64,000 nucleotides of DNA from Terribacillus saccharophilus. Its GTDB lineage: Bacteria > Bacillota > Bacilli > Bacillales > Amphibacillaceae. Positions within the stretch are counted from its first letter, which is position 1; each line of letters starts with the position of its first letter. Both the position numbers and the translations under genes were made by a program. Positions 34,197-42,585 of the stretch are shown here, piece after piece. Under the pieces are notes generated by a model that was not told where the DNA came from, searched no databases, and was given only the letters and a program-made list of their open reading frames with translations. The stretch covers positions 620,001 through 684,000 of the forward strand of contig FOCD01000002.1 of NCBI GenBank assembly GCA_900110015.1. Direction: 5' to 3'.

Positions 34197-34940
34197 TTAA
34201 ACATGCGCCAAGGAAAAGGCGATGAACATCCCTACTGCTGTTACAATCCCTACAGCTGGACCTCCCTCTTCATATGCCTCTGGTGCCATAGTGGATGCCA
34301 CCATAGCAATAATTGCTCCCCCTGCAAATGAATTAAGAATCGCTCTTGTACTAGCGCTAGTATCCTGAAGTAATACAGCACCAATAAGTGCACTCAAAGC
34401 AGATATTACGATTACGGCTATCCACATAATGATGATTCGTTTTCGACTATAACCGCTGCTTTGCATCCCTGAAGTACTTGAAAGACCTTCTGGAAAGTTA
34501 CTAATAAAAATGGATACGATCAAAGCAGTACTAGCACCTCCCCCGCTTGCCAAACTCAAGCCGATCATGGCTGATTCCGGTATCGCATCCATTACTGTTC
34601 CTGCGAATATTGCTAGTCCTGATCCTTTCTCATCTTTATTATGTGTCTTGTGCAGACTACTGCTTTTGCGATTTTTTCCTCCGCTGCGAGATATAACGAT
34701 ATCCAATATAGTAAAAATAACTGCTCCTCCAAGAAATCCTATCGCCTCTTCCTGCAAGCCGCCGCTGATTTCATATGCTTCCTCCAATAGTTCATAGGAA
34801 GTAGAACCAATCAGCGCCCCTGTACCTAAGGCCATGATAAAACCAATAATCCGCTTCTTTACAGGAGCAAGCATTAATACAGCTGCACCAATTAAACTGG
34901 CAGATCCAGCGATGCCTCCCCATAAAATAGCTTCCCACAT
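34197..34940 (-). CDS. ZIP family metal transporter
   Basis: A membrane protein of about 247 residues with eight helices, a second ZIP member in this window but of a different subgroup. The ZIP signatures are degenerate: GTVMDAIPESAMIGLSLA and ISNFPEGLSSTSGM, with Asp/Pro/Glu in place of the leading histidine. It may therefore differ in metal preference from the HNFPEG-type protein at 13.4-14.2 kb. The ATG at 34940 has AAAGGAAG 6 nt upstream; the frame runs 13 codons further without a site. Single gene. Confidence 0.83.
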   Translation of the reverse strand: MWEAILWGGIAGSASLIGAAVLMLAPVKKRIIGFIMALGTGALIGSTSYELLEEAYEISGGLQEEAIGFLGGAVIFTILDIVISRSGGKNRKSSSLHKTHNKDEKGSGLAIFAGTVMDAIPESAMIGLSLASGGGASTALIVSIFISNFPEGLSSTSGMQSSGYSRKRIIIMWIAVIVISALSALIGAVLLQDTSASTRAILNSFAGGAIIAMVASTMAPEAYEEGGPAVGIVTAVGMFIAFSLAHV

Positions 34941-35019
34941 ATGCATCTTCCTTTCTGTTTCATGTAGAGCCATTGCCATAATAGAAAGAAATTAAACATG
35001 TGTGAAGTTTCCTATATAA

Positions 35020-35050
35020 AGAAAAGAAGACCGTTTAAACGGTCTTCTTT
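35020..35050 (-). terminator. Terminator of the BASS transporter gene
   Basis: A perfect 28-bp palindrome AAAGAAGACCGTTT and its complement (35023-35050), followed by T-rich sequence on the minus strand. Confidence 0.85.
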
Positions 35051-35997
35051 CATGCAGCTGCTTGCTGTGGTTCATATTTTTTCAGCAGACTGGAAAACAC
35101 TGCTGCCAGAACTTGTTGAAACAGCATTCCTATTACAACTGGGATAGCGACAGGCGCTGGGAAGAAACTCACAGCAAGGACCACACCTGCACTGATATTC
35201 CGCATTCCACCAATAAAAGTTACACTGACAATCTCGGTTCTATCGTAACGAAATAATTTACCGAGCAGCCAGCTTAACAGATAGCCGGTAAATGATAAAC
35301 AGAATACGAGCAATACAATCCCTATTACTGTCATATCCATCCCGTTCAAGTGAGGGGCCACTACGGAAGCATTAATGGAAACAACAGCAATGAGACCTAT
35401 TTTCGAGAAAGGCGCCAAGTTCTTACTCAATGTGCTCGTGATACTTTTACTGCAAAGTTGATTGACAAGCATGCCCGCTATGGAAGGTAAGACGATCATC
35501 CATAATAAGCCTTCCATCATCGGAAGTATCTCCAGCTGGACATCGCCTCCCACCAAGAGATGCAGAATTAATGGCACTAGCATAGGAGAAAGCAACGTCC
35601 CTAAGAGAATAGTCGATAACGTAAGCCCTATATCTCCTTTCTGCATAGCAACCCAGACAAAGGCTGTAATGCCAGTCGGAATGGCTGTCAGCAGCACAAG
35701 CCCTGTAATCGTGTTTACATCTCCAGGAAAGAACAAGTGACCAAGACCAAGCGCAATTAAAGGCATGATGAAATGAAGCACAACAAAAGCAAGCAGCATC
35801 GGTCCTGGTCTTTTAACAGCATGCAGCAGACTGTTAAAATTAGCTGATAAGCTTCCGGCAAATGTCATACATGCAAATATCCAAGGTACTAATGCCTCAC
35901 CATGATGCAGGAAATTCGCGAGGAGAAAACCTGCTAGTACGCTCGCAGGGGTCAAAAAAGGCATGTATCTTGCAAGTACACGATTCAATTGATCCAT
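35050..35997 (-). CDS. Bile acid:sodium symporter (BASS) family transporter
   Basis: A membrane protein of about 315 residues with nine to ten helices, similar to B. subtilis YocS. The family's sodium-site segments are visible: TAIPTGITAFVWVAMQKGD and FIGGMRNISAGVVLA. The substrate is unlikely to be bile acid; bacterial homologues move pantoate, keto acids or other organic anions with Na+. The ATG at 35997 is 8 nt after AAGGA; an earlier ATG at 36054 has none. Single gene with terminators on either side. Confidence 0.85.
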   Translation of the reverse strand: MDQLNRVLARYMPFLTPASVLAGFLLANFLHHGEALVPWIFACMTFAGSLSANFNSLLHAVKRPGPMLLAFVVLHFIMPLIALGLGHLFFPGDVNTITGLVLLTAIPTGITAFVWVAMQKGDIGLTLSTILLGTLLSPMLVPLILHLLVGGDVQLEILPMMEGLLWMIVLPSIAGMLVNQLCSKSITSTLSKNLAPFSKIGLIAVVSINASVVAPHLNGMDMTVIGIVLLVFCLSFTGYLLSWLLGKLFRYDRTEIVSVTFIGGMRNISAGVVLAVSFFPAPVAIPVVIGMLFQQVLAAVFSSLLKKYEPQQAAA

Positions 35998-36063
35998 GAA
36001 GGATATCCTTCTTTCTAATTTTATATCTCCTTTCAGTATATCAATAATATTCATAGCTGCATG

Positions 36064-36098
36064 ATAAAAACCGCAGTCTTTAAGACTGCGGTTTTCAT
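36064..36098 (-). terminator. Terminator of the PfoR/EIIC-like gene
   Basis: Perfect stem AAAACCGCAGTCTT/AAGACTGCGGTTTT (36067-36095). Confidence 0.85.
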
Positions 36099-37117
36099 TA
36101 TTGTATTTCCATACGCAAGTCGCCGACCTTCGCCCATCCGATTGATTTGATCACATGATAAAGACCAAGTGAAATGATCAGGGGCATGATGACGCCAGTA
36201 ACTAAGTAGATCAAGAAAGCTTCCCAGCCTTGGCTGGCCAAGATATTAAGCGGGGCAATGAATGAATTCAAACCCAATCCTGCCAGTTCGTAGGAAGTTG
36301 TAAACCCTAGAAGTACTGTTGCAATCGGTGCACAAACAACTGCTGCTACAAATGGCGGTATGACGAGCGCTGGATTCTTTATTAAATTAGGGAATTGTAC
36401 TTTAGGTGTAATGACAAACTGTGCCAGGAAACCACCCAAATCGTTCTGACGGATACTCATGAATGTGAACCCGACAAATTGCGCCGTACAACCGATCAAA
36501 GCTGCCGCACTGGATACCGGATCCAGCTGCAATGCAATAGCCAATGCTGCTGAAGACGCCGGTGTCATCAGCAAAATACTCCAAACTAGCGAAATGACAA
36601 TAGATGCAAGCAGCGGTGAACCAGTAACCGAGTTGGCAATCTGTCCGCTCATCCAAGTTAACATTGGCGTTGTAACTGCAGCGAGTCCCGCACCAGCGAT
36701 TCCCCCTACAAGTACTGCTGCAAATGGGATAGCCATCATATCAAGCGGCGTCTTCCCTGCTACCCGCTTCCCTACAAATGTTGCAACGACAGCAGCAAGC
36801 ACAGCACTGATCGGCTGTCCTGAAACCATCGATGTCAGTAAACCGTCATCGCCTACAGTCATTGCAGCTCCGCCGATAGTCGCACTGATCATAGCACTGA
36901 AGACAACCAACGTATTACCGCCTAGCTGAACAGCAATTCCTGCTCCTAAGGCTGGCGCTAACAACGCTTTTGCAACAGTACCTACAGCAATTAGTGTCGG
37001 CCAATTTAAAAATTCACCAAAAGTCTCCATCAATAAGCCAATACCGAGGGTCACGAGGACTGCATTCGCCATTCCTTGTGATGCTTTGTACATTCGTTCG
37101 ATAAAGTATTCCTTCAT
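36098..37117 (-). CDS. PTS EIIC-like membrane protein (PfoR family)
   Basis: A 339-aa polytopic protein with about nine helices. It resembles the PfoR/PTS_EIIC_2 family (COG3641), named from a proposed regulator of perfringolysin in Clostridium. The sequence is rich in Ala/Gly motifs (GGNTLVVFSAMISATIGGAA, ALAIALQLDPVSSAAALIG). There is no IIA or IIB gene next to it, so PTS transport is not assured. The ATG has GGAGAGGGAG upstream. Single gene. A 7-bp inverted repeat TGTAAGG/CCTTACA at about 37190-37211 may be an operator. Confidence 0.78.
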   Translation of the reverse strand: MKEYFIERMYKASQGMANAVLVTLGIGLLMETFGEFLNWPTLIAVGTVAKALLAPALGAGIAVQLGGNTLVVFSAMISATIGGAAMTVGDDGLLTSMVSGQPISAVLAAVVATFVGKRVAGKTPLDMMAIPFAAVLVGGIAGAGLAAVTTPMLTWMSGQIANSVTGSPLLASIVISLVWSILLMTPASSAALAIALQLDPVSSAAALIGCTAQFVGFTFMSIRQNDLGGFLAQFVITPKVQFPNLIKNPALVIPPFVAAVVCAPIATVLLGFTTSYELAGLGLNSFIAPLNILASQGWEAFLIYLVTGVIMPLIISLGLYHVIKSIGWAKVGDLRMEIQ

Positions 37118-37483
37118 TCTTCTCGCTCCCTCTCCACCAAATAGTTATTAAATTCTGACTATTCAGCATTCCATTCTCTCTTTTTTTATGTAAGGGCGTG
37201 ACTCCTTACACTTCAGTACATATTAAATGAGTACATATTAGTATTTAGATATACTACCATCATTTTTAGGAGGAAGTAAATATATTTTTGTAATATTAAC
37301 AAATTTTCAGTTATTTAACTTTTATAAGTATTTTCTTCCGAATTCTTCTTTTATTTTTACTAGATACCTGTTACTTATAAGCGAAATTTGTCTTATCATG
37401 CTAATTGCTTCCTTTATTAGATACTTTCTCCACATCGAGGTTTCGTTAAGATAATTAGATTTTCTTTTATAGATTCGTCACAG

Positions 37484-37543
37484 TGCAGAGTTAATAGATG
37501 AAACTTCTAAGCACTTCTTCGAGTAATGCTTACCCACTCTGCA
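37484..37543 (+). other. Nested inverted repeats, possible structured RNA
   Basis: TGCAGAGT (37484-37491) pairs perfectly with ACTCTGCA (37536-37543). Inside, AAGCA (37509-37513) pairs with TGCTT (37527-37531). GGAGG follows 7 nt later. I match it to no known RNA family. Confidence 0.35.
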
Positions 37544-37859
37544 TCCCTTGGAGGTGTCAATTTTTATTCATACCGGTATAGAGAACTTGTCTTCTTAAAA
37601 CATACGCATACATTTTTAAATTCTAGTGAGTATAGACAGAGAATTATATTCATTCATATGAAATAATTCAAGGACTTCAGCCAAATTCTAAATTTTCCTA
37701 AAGGATAAATTTTATAAGAACCATTTAAGTCAATTCTGTCTAGAAGGAAATCTGTTCATTTCCTCTGCTGTGCATCTTTGAATACAGTTTTCCTCTTGTT
37801 TCCTCCACTATACTTAGTGTTATAAGTTAATCCTATCTTTGTAATGGTTATTTTTTCAT

Positions 37860-37885
37860 GTTAGGATGTTGGTTTATCTGGGTAT
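37860..37885 (+). promoter_or_regulatory. Candidate sigma-B promoter of the osmoprotectant operon
   Basis: GTTAGG (37860-37865), 14 nt, GGGTAT (37880-37885). The -10 is a perfect match to the sigma-B consensus; the -35 matches GTTTAA only in three positions. General-stress control of osmoprotectant uptake is known in relatives. Confidence 0.4.
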
Positions 37886-37933
37886 AACAATAGGTAGCAA
37901 AAGTCTGACAAGATCTTTTGCATGACAATTTCA

Positions 37934-37950
37934 GGAGGTGCCCTCCCATT
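37934..37950 (+). promoter_or_regulatory. SD-hairpin and AUU start of the osmoprotectant operon
   Basis: AGGAGG (37933-37938) is an ideal ribosome binding site, but GGAGG pairs with CCTCC (37942-37946) across a 3-nt loop. Nine nt after AGGAGG is ATT (37948-37950), in frame with the permease and where homologous proteins begin. No ATG, GTG or TTG stands at a usable distance in this frame. Confidence 0.5.
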
Positions 37951-38601
37951 ACGGATTTAATCGAATATTTCACTAGTAATTTTACATTTATACTTGGATA
38001 TACTTGGGACCATATCAAGCTTGTCGGTTTAGCAATTATTATCGCAATTGTGATCGGTGTCCCATTAGGTATTTATTGCTCCGTCAATAGATACGCAGCC
38101 TCCACTATTCTCCAAATTGCTTCTATCATGATGACTATTCCAAGCCTCGCTTTATTTGGAATCATGATTCCAGTTCTTTCACTCATCAACGAAGGAATCG
38201 GTACGTTACCGGCTGTCATCGCACTTGTACTCTATTCACAGCTGCCGATCATCCGGAATACGTACACAGCTATCAGTAATGTCGATCCTGACATACGTGA
38301 TGCGGCAAACGGTATTGGTCTGACTACATTCCAACGCCTCTATAAAGTGGAGCTTCCAAACGCCATGCCTTTAATTATGGCTGGTATTCGTACTGCTACT
38401 GTCTTAAATATCGGTGTCGGTGCCATCGCTACATTAATCGGTGCTGGAGGTCTTGGCGGTATTATCTATCAAGGAATCCTTCGTACCAACAACACGATGA
38501 TTCTGGCAGGTGCTATAGCGGTTGCTGTTTTAGCACTAATTGCTGACTTGTTCTTGCGCTTAATCGAAAATCTATTTACGCCTAAAGGTGTAAAAAAATA
38601 A
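37948..38601 (+). CDS. Osmoprotectant ABC transporter permease (OpuCB/BD type)
   Basis: A 217-aa membrane protein with about six helices, starting (I/M)TDLIEYFTSNFTFILGYTW. The coupling loop is IRDAANGIGLTTFQRLYKVELP, and LIGAGGLGGIIYQGI is typical of glycine betaine/carnitine/choline permeases. The start is problematic. The canonical option is a TTG at 37918, which would add MHDNFRRCPP without a ribosome binding site. I prefer the ATT at 37948, 9 nt after AGGAGG. First gene of a four-gene operon (permease, ATPase, permease, binding protein). Confidence 0.85.
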   Translation: MTDLIEYFTSNFTFILGYTWDHIKLVGLAIIIAIVIGVPLGIYCSVNRYAASTILQIASIMMTIPSLALFGIMIPVLSLINEGIGTLPAVIALVLYSQLPIIRNTYTAISNVDPDIRDAANGIGLTTFQRLYKVELPNAMPLIMAGIRTATVLNIGVGAIATLIGAGGLGGIIYQGILRTNNTMILAGAIAVAVLALIADLFLRLIENLFTPKGVKK

Positions 38602-38614
38602 TAAGGGTGACTTT

Positions 38615-39586
38615 ATGATTCATTTCAACGATGTAACAAAGGTATACAACGGTAATGTAAAAGCTATTGAAAACATGAATTTTACAGTCGAAGATGGTGA
38701 ACTTGTCATCATGTTGGGTCCTTCAGGCTGTGGTAAGACGACTTTGCTTCGTATGGTAAACCAGCTGGAGAGCATTACAGACGGCGACATCATGCTCAAC
38801 GGCAAAAGCGTGCGTCATTCCAACAAAATAGAGATGCGCCGCAATATTGGTTACGTCATTCAATCCAACGGACTATTTCCTAATATGAACATTGAGGATA
38901 ATGCAATGATTGTTCCTAACCTGCTCGGCTGGGACAGAAAAAAAATGCGTGATCGCTTCAATATGTTAATGGAACTTGTAGGCTTGAATCCTGATGAATA
39001 TCGAAAACGATACCCACATGAGCTTTCCGGAGGCCAGCAGCAGCGTGTCGGCGTGGCTCGTGCTTTGGCAGCAGATCCACCGGTTATGCTAATGGACGAA
39101 CCATTCGGTGCACTTGATCCAATCATCCGTACTCACCTTCAGGAGGAATTCCTGCAAATTCAAAAGGAACTAAAGAAAACCATTCTCTTTGTCAGCCATG
39201 ATATTGACGAAGCAGTCAAGATGGCAGATAAGATAGCACTTCTTAAGGGTGGAAAAATGATGCAATACGCGGAGCCAGCCAGAATGCTGAACAAACCAGC
39301 CAACAGCTTTGTTGCAGAATTTGTCGGTCAGGATCGCGTGCTGAAGAGCATGAGTCTGTATACAGTGAGAGATCTTGCTAATGCACTTACACTAAAACCT
39401 GTCATTGAATCTCCTGATTCTCAGAATATCAACGAAAACCTTTCCTTGCGAGTGGCTATATCGAAAATTCTAAACCAGGAAGCGGATCAATTGATTGTAG
39501 AGAACGACAATGGCACGCGCAAAGGAAGTATTACTTTAGACTTGATCGAGCAGTTCTTGCACCGTGAGATCAAGGAGAGCGTCTGA
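38615..39586 (+). CDS. Osmoprotectant ABC transporter ATPase (OpuCA type)
   Basis: A 323-aa ATPase: Walker [10 protein letters not shown], signature [15 protein letters not shown], Walker [15 protein letters not shown] and switch VSHDIDEA, all of the QAT/ProV subfamily. The C-terminal tail after the core (about 80 residues) is shorter than the double CBS domain of B. subtilis OpuCA and resembles at most one degenerate CBS unit, so ionic-strength or nucleotide sensing through CBS may be lost. AGGGTG precedes the ATG. Confidence 0.9.
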   Translation: MIHFNDVTKVYNGNVKAIENMNFTVEDGELVIMLGPSGCGKTTLLRMVNQLESITDGDIMLNGKSVRHSNKIEMRRNIGYVIQSNGLFPNMNIEDNAMIVPNLLGWDRKKMRDRFNMLMELVGLNPDEYRKRYPHELSGGQQQRVGVARALAADPPVMLMDEPFGALDPIIRTHLQEEFLQIQKELKKTILFVSHDIDEAVKMADKIALLKGGKMMQYAEPARMLNKPANSFVAEFVGQDRVLKSMSLYTVRDLANALTLKPVIESPDSQNINENLSLRVAISKILNQEADQLIVENDNGTRKGSITLDLIEQFLHREIKESV

Positions 39587-39599
39587 GGGGGCTGTAATC

Positions 39600-40349
39600 A
39601 TGGATAGGACAAACAAAACCATCGCCTTGATTATCAAGCTTATCTTCTGGGCACTGCTCATTGCCTTCTTTGTTTGGGCATTCGCCAACAATATGTTCAG
39701 CAAAATCTGGGAACAGCCGGATACCTTCCTGCGCTTACTCGGTGAGCATATTACGATTGTACTCCTTTCTGGAGCTGCTGCTGTGCTGCTTGCAGTACCA
39801 CTAGGCATCTTCGTTACACGGCCTAAGTTCCGTAAATCTGAATGGCTGATTGTAGGCATCGCAAATCTTGGCCAGACAATTCCAAGCTTAGCTGTGCTTG
39901 CACTTGCCATGGGCTTCCTAGGTATTGGAATCAGCGCAGCAGTAGTTGCCTTATTCGTCTACTCCCTGCTGCCTATTTTGCAAAATACGATTGCTGGCCT
40001 TGATTCCGTTGATGACAACATGAAAGATGCTGCCAAAGGAATGGGACTCACAAATACACAAATACTTTGGAAAATCGAGCTGCCGAATGCACTCACCTCC
40101 ATTATCGCGGGTGTGCGGACAGCTTTGGTTATCAATATCGGAACCGCAGCGCTTGCTTATCTAATCGGTGCCGGCGGTCTGGGTGTATGGATTTTCACTG
40201 GTATCCGTCTCTTCGATAATGCTTTCTTAATGTCTGGAGCCGTTCCTGTCACACTACTTGCTATCCTAATTGACTATCTGTTCAAGTGGCTGCAATTCGC
40301 TTTAGTGCCAAAAGGACTCCGACTTGCTAGAAAAGCACAAAATTCGTAA
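39600..40349 (+). CDS. Osmoprotectant ABC transporter permease (OpuCD type)
   Basis: A 249-aa membrane protein. An N-terminal helix (IALIIKLIFWALLIAFFVWA) precedes the permease core, whose coupling loop is MKDAAKGMGLTNTQILWKIELP, with YLIGAGGLGVWIFTGIRLFD later. The ATG at 39600 is 8 nt after AGGGGG; the open frame begins 12 codons earlier inside the ATPase gene but has no good site. It pairs with the first permease to form the channel. Confidence 0.9.
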   Translation: MDRTNKTIALIIKLIFWALLIAFFVWAFANNMFSKIWEQPDTFLRLLGEHITIVLLSGAAAVLLAVPLGIFVTRPKFRKSEWLIVGIANLGQTIPSLAVLALAMGFLGIGISAAVVALFVYSLLPILQNTIAGLDSVDDNMKDAAKGMGLTNTQILWKIELPNALTSIIAGVRTALVINIGTAALAYLIGAGGLGVWIFTGIRLFDNAFLMSGAVPVTLLAILIDYLFKWLQFALVPKGLRLARKAQNS

Positions 40350-40368
40350 AGAAAGGATACTTGAATTC

Positions 40369-41268
40369 ATGAAAAAACGATTGGCCTTATTTGCCTTATT
40401 AGCGGCTTTACTGGTTGTACTAAGTTCATGTGGTCCAGGCGGGAAAAGTATCACCGTCGGAGCAAAAACCTTCACTGAGCAACTCGTAATAGCTAAAATG
40501 ACGACCTTCATCTTGGAGGATAACGGTTATAATGTTGAAGAAATACAAAATCTCGGCTCCTCTGCTATGCGTCAAGCAATCGAAACCCGCCAGGTCGATA
40601 TGTCGTGGGAATATGTAGGAACAGCACTTGTCACTTATCTAGATCAAGAGCCGATTGCAGATAAAGATGAAGCAATGCAAAAGGTTCAGGAATTAGATAA
40701 GAAGAACGGCATCGCCTGGACAAACTTGACTGATGCTAATAATACGTACGCATTGGTGATGGAACGTGACAAAGCCGATGAGTTAGGTATTGAAACCCTC
40801 AGTGATTTGGCAGCTTATGAGAAAGAAAATCCTGACAACCTTCGATTCGGGATGGAGACGGAATTCAGAAACCGTAGAGATGGAATGCCCGGGTTAGAAG
40901 AATATTATGGATTTGATGTTCCTGATTCCAATATCCGTGAAATGGAAATCGGTCTATATTACACAGCATTAGGAAATGATGAAATCGACGTCACCCAAGC
41001 TTTTGTAACTGATCCTCAGATTAATTCAATGGATCTGAAAATATTGGAAGATGATCAGAAATTTTTCCCTTCCTACAATTATGCTGCTACCATCAATCAG
41101 GAAACTTTGGATGAATACCCAGAAATAACAGAATTACTTGAACCACTCCAAAATGCCCTAACAGAAGATTCTTTACGTGAATTGAACTACCAAGTAGATA
41201 TTGAGCAAAAGAGTGTAGAACGTGTAGCCAAGGACTTCCTCGACGAAAATAACTTATTAAAAGACTAA
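40369..41268 (+). CDS. Osmoprotectant ABC transporter binding lipoprotein (OpuCC type)
   Basis: A 299-aa lipoprotein: signal peptide with lipobox VVLSSC, then the OpuAC-type domain (SITVGAKTFTEQLVIAKM, later QVDMSWEYVGTALVTYL) that binds quaternary amines through an aromatic cage. The ATG at 40369 follows GAAAGG; an earlier frame start overlaps the permease end. Last gene of the operon, followed by a terminator. Choline, betaine or carnitine uptake against osmotic stress is inferred. Confidence 0.9.
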   Translation: MKKRLALFALLAALLVVLSSCGPGGKSITVGAKTFTEQLVIAKMTTFILEDNGYNVEEIQNLGSSAMRQAIETRQVDMSWEYVGTALVTYLDQEPIADKDEAMQKVQELDKKNGIAWTNLTDANNTYALVMERDKADELGIETLSDLAAYEKENPDNLRFGMETEFRNRRDGMPGLEEYYGFDVPDSNIREMEIGLYYTALGNDEIDVTQAFVTDPQINSMDLKILEDDQKFFPSYNYAATINQETLDEYPEITELLEPLQNALTEDSLRELNYQVDIEQKSVERVAKDFLDENNLLKD

Positions 41269-41296
41269 AAAACGACCCTTATAGGGTCGTTTTTTC
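41267..41296 (+). terminator. Terminator of the osmoprotectant operon
   Basis: Stem AAAAAACGACCC/GGGTCGTTTTTT with a 5-nt loop and a T-run. Confidence 0.9.
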
Positions 41297-41344
41297 TATG
41301 TGACTTCGTTACCATATATTTAATACACATAAGGAGATTAGGAA

Positions 41345-41671
41345 ATGCTCTTATCCATATTTATTTTCCTGCTTGCAGGAATTGCTGAAATTGGCGGCGG
41401 ATACTTGATCTGGATGTGGCTGCGTGATGGCCGTCCAGGTTATCTTGGTTTTTTAGGCGGTATTGCTTTGATTTTGTACGGAGTGATTGCAACTTTCCAA
41501 ACCTTCCCATCATTTGGTCGTGTGTATGCAGCATATGGTGGTGTTTTCATTGTATTATCCATTCTGTGGGGATGGTTCATCGACAAGGAAACACCAGATA
41601 TGTACGACTGGATCGGTGCCGGATTATGTATAGCAGGTGTCGCGGTCATGCTTTGGGCACCGCGACATTAA
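41345..41671 (+). CDS. YnfA family (UPF0060) small membrane protein
   Basis: A 108-aa protein with four membrane helices (about 5-27, 33-55, 60-80, 86-106) and the family motifs [15 protein letters not shown] and [12 protein letters not shown]. YnfA proteins are related in fold to small multidrug resistance pumps; the physiological substrate is unknown. The start has AAGGAG 8 nt upstream. Single gene between terminators. Confidence 0.88.
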   Translation: MLLSIFIFLLAGIAEIGGGYLIWMWLRDGRPGYLGFLGGIALILYGVIATFQTFPSFGRVYAAYGGVFIVLSILWGWFIDKETPDMYDWIGAGLCIAGVAVMLWAPRH

Positions 41672-41702
41672 AAAAGCTGCCAGCTTATGCCGGCAGCTTT
41701 CG
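41671..41702. terminator. Bidirectional terminator between ynfA-like gene and aguB
   Basis: Stem AAAGCTGCC/GGCAGCTTT with a 10-nt loop and A/T runs on both flanks. Confidence 0.8.
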
Positions 41703-41704
41703 TT

Positions 41705-42580
41705 TTATACAGTTGTTGAGCCATCGGAGCTCAGAATATTACGGTACATCGACGGACGACGGTCACGGAACAGTCCCCATTCCACTCGTTGCATAGCAAG
41801 TTCGTCCAAATCGAATGTAGCAGTCAAGATCTCTTCTTCTGTACGCCCTGCTTCCGCAAGCAAGTTTCCTTGCGGTCCAGCGATAAAGGAAGAACCGTAA
41901 AACGTGATAGAGGAATCCTCATCGGTTTCCACACCAATCCGGTTTGATGCCAAAACAGGCATCAGATTTGTTGCTGCGTGTCCGCGCATGCACATTTGCC
42001 AATGATCTTTCGAGTCAACGCTCGCATCCTCCGGCTCAGAACCAATCGCTGTCGGATACAGCAGGATTTCTGCTCCCTGAAGCGCCATGCTGCGTGCAGC
42101 TTCCGGGAACCACTGATCCCAGCAAATGCCTACGCCTATCTTTCCGAATTTCGTCTCCCACATTTTAAAACCAGTGTCCCCAGGAGTGAAATAATATTTC
42201 TCTTCATAACCCGGTCCATCCGGAATATGCGTTTTTCGGTAAATACCAAGTACAGAGCCATCAGCATCGATCATTGCTACTGTATTATAGTTCGCATTGT
42301 TCTTTTTCTCATAAAAGCTGATCGGCAGTACTACTCCAAGCTCTCTTGCCACTTGCTTGAAATGCTGCACTGCTTTATTCTGATCCAGTTCTGTTGCAAA
42401 CGCATAGTAAGCAGGCTTTTCCTTTTGACAGAAGTATGGTGTTTCAAACAACTCCTGCAACAGGATGACATTCGCACCTTGAGCTGCTGCTTGGCGTACG
42501 AGCTTCTCAGCGTTCGCAATATTCTCTTCCACGACACCGGAACACGCCATCTGTGTTGCTGCTAGTGTTACCTTTCTCAA
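41705..42580 (-). CDS. aguB: N-carbamoylputrescine amidase
   Basis: Hydrolyses N-carbamoylputrescine to putrescine, CO2 and ammonia. A 291-aa nitrilase-superfamily enzyme with the Glu-Lys-Cys triad: Glu43 in LLQELFE, Lys116 in YRKTHIPDG and Cys153 in GICWDQWFPE. TTG start 8 nt after AAAGGAG; the site lies in the end of aguA, 5 nt upstream, so the pair is coupled. Length and motifs fit AguB rather than a general amidase. Confidence 0.94.
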   Translation of the reverse strand: MRKVTLAATQMACSGVVEENIANAEKLVRQAAAQGANVILLQELFETPYFCQKEKPAYYAFATELDQNKAVQHFKQVARELGVVLPISFYEKKNNANYNTVAMIDADGSVLGIYRKTHIPDGPGYEEKYYFTPGDTGFKMWETKFGKIGVGICWDQWFPEAARSMALQGAEILLYPTAIGSEPEDASVDSKDHWQMCMRGHAATNLMPVLASNRIGVETDEDSSITFYGSSFIAGPQGNLLAEAGRTEEEILTATFDLDELAMQRVEWGLFRDRRPSMYRNILSSDGSTTV

Positions 42581-42585
42581 TTACT

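Larger units (their letters stand above)
37118..37947. other. 830-nt AT-rich intergenic region
   Basis: No ORF with a matching ribosome binding site was found on either strand, and the composition is clearly more AT-rich than its flanks. Visible contents: an inverted repeat near 37190-37211; an AGGAGG at 37268-37273 and a GGAGG at 37550-37554, neither followed by a usable start codon; nested inverted repeats at 37484-37543; three TATAAGT-type motifs; and a sigma-B-like promoter at 37860-37885. It may hold a degraded gene or an unrecognised RNA. Confidence 0.5.
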
